From contig CAZAQV010000004.1 in NCBI GenBank assembly GCA_964487255.1, positions 186,001-250,000 of the forward strand: a stretch of DNA of 64,000 bases, in the 5' to 3' direction. Positions 63,811 to 64,000 of this stretch are shown here, piece by piece. Below the pieces are notes generated by a model. That model made no database searches and had not been told where the DNA came from. It worked only from the letters and a program-made list of their open reading frames with translations. Origin of the DNA: CAZAQV01 sp964487255 (GTDB lineage: Bacteria > Myxococcota_A > Polyangia > Polyangiales > CAZAQV01). The number at the start of each line of letters is the position of its first letter. Positions within the stretch are counted from its first letter, which is position 1. The translations under genes were made by a program, and so were the position numbers.

Positions 63811-64000
63811 CTAGTGCTCGTCCGCGGACGGCTGATGTAGAAGCAGCTGCGCGCTCATGCGTAGGGGCTCTTCGACTCGTCCCGCCTGCGTGATTTCTTT
63901 GAGGTCGGATTCTCGCAGCTGGTAGAGCAGACAATGCGCGATCGGTGCCGGCGTTGCGGGGTTCTTTGCGAGGGCGGATTGCACCGCGTAGTGATGCAAC
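63811..64000 (-). CDS. C-terminal part of a protein with helical NPxTP repeats, cut by the window edge
   Basis: The frame is open to the last base. The visible 63 or so residues have QSALAKNPATPAPIAHCLLYQL and DLKEITQAGRVEEPLRMSAQ. This ALA.NP.TP..IA..LL..L...DL is typical of a small helical repeat in uncharacterised myxobacterial proteins. It ends 13 bp from the convergent tatA gene. The rest of the protein lies beyond the window. Confidence 0.6.
   Translation of the reverse strand, partial: LHHYAVQSALAKNPATPAPIAHCLLYQLRESDLKEITQAGRVEEPLRMSAQLLLHQPSADEH

Overview
The window looks like a chromosomal piece of a Myxococcota-type (former Deltaproteobacteria) genome. The signs are high GC with strong G/C third positions, many lipoproteins with Cys-rich, Kazal or Asp/Ala-rich linkers, a Hanks-type Ser/Thr kinase, a TIGR02147-type regulator and disintegrin-like Cys repeats. 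This placement is inference, because no rRNA is present. Two runs of N (6865-6964 and 21574-21583) show a draft assembly; both sit in repeats.

Layout. 1-5400: the end of an aminopropyltransferase-like gene, a FabH-like synthase, a GT87-like membrane protein, a membrane sulfatase and a lipoprotein. 5405-14776: a phosphonate/inositol region with myo-inositol-phosphate synthase, an IPCT-like nucleotidyltransferase, PhnW, a second nucleotidyltransferase, phosphonopyruvate decarboxylase, a REP-associated transposase (RAYT), a PEP mutase fused to a third nucleotidyltransferase, and a LysE-like exporter. 14785-25436: surface and regulatory genes, including a disintegrin-like lipoprotein, a TPR protein, GlnRS, a TIGR02147 regulator with its lipoprotein, a poly-Asp lipoprotein, membrane proteins and a Ser/Thr kinase.

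25592-35112 is the canonical rimP-nusA-ylxR-infB-DUF503-rbfA-nrnA-truB transcription/translation operon. It is preceded by an intrinsic terminator that may act as an attenuator, and an FAD-dependent amine-oxidase-like gene overlaps truB. 35125-42064: an EAL protein, AstB, a sulfatase-HEAT fusion, an HNH endonuclease and a Cys-rich lipoprotein. 42143-46670: an acyl-CoA carboxylase beta / acyl-CoA dehydrogenase / enoyl-CoA hydratase / BKACE operon for branched-chain or terpenoid acid catabolism. 46699-52435: Kazal lipoproteins, tRNA-Cys, a CFA-type methyltransferase, a frameshifted zinc-ribbon gene and aconitase. 52454-64000: an operon of a Tat-exported DUF1501 protein with a CxxCH lipoprotein, then DUF2914, YceI, a KamA-family radical SAM enzyme, a sulfotransferase, an M28 peptidase, a HAD phosphatase, an RlmI-like methyltransferase, TatA and one cut-off gene.

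How the genes work together. The pepM-ppd-phnW set converts PEP to 2-aminoethylphosphonate (AEP). Nucleotidyltransferases would activate AEP (CMP-AEP) and inositol phosphate (CDP-inositol), which suggests a surface lipid or glycan carrying phosphonate and/or inositol. The other main theme is palindromic intergenic repeats. A/B/C/D-type hairpin elements show compensatory changes between copies and share a GCAAGTAGC core in several of them, REP-like repeats flank the RAYT, and there is one 81-bp inverted-repeat element. Several of these sit exactly at stop codons.
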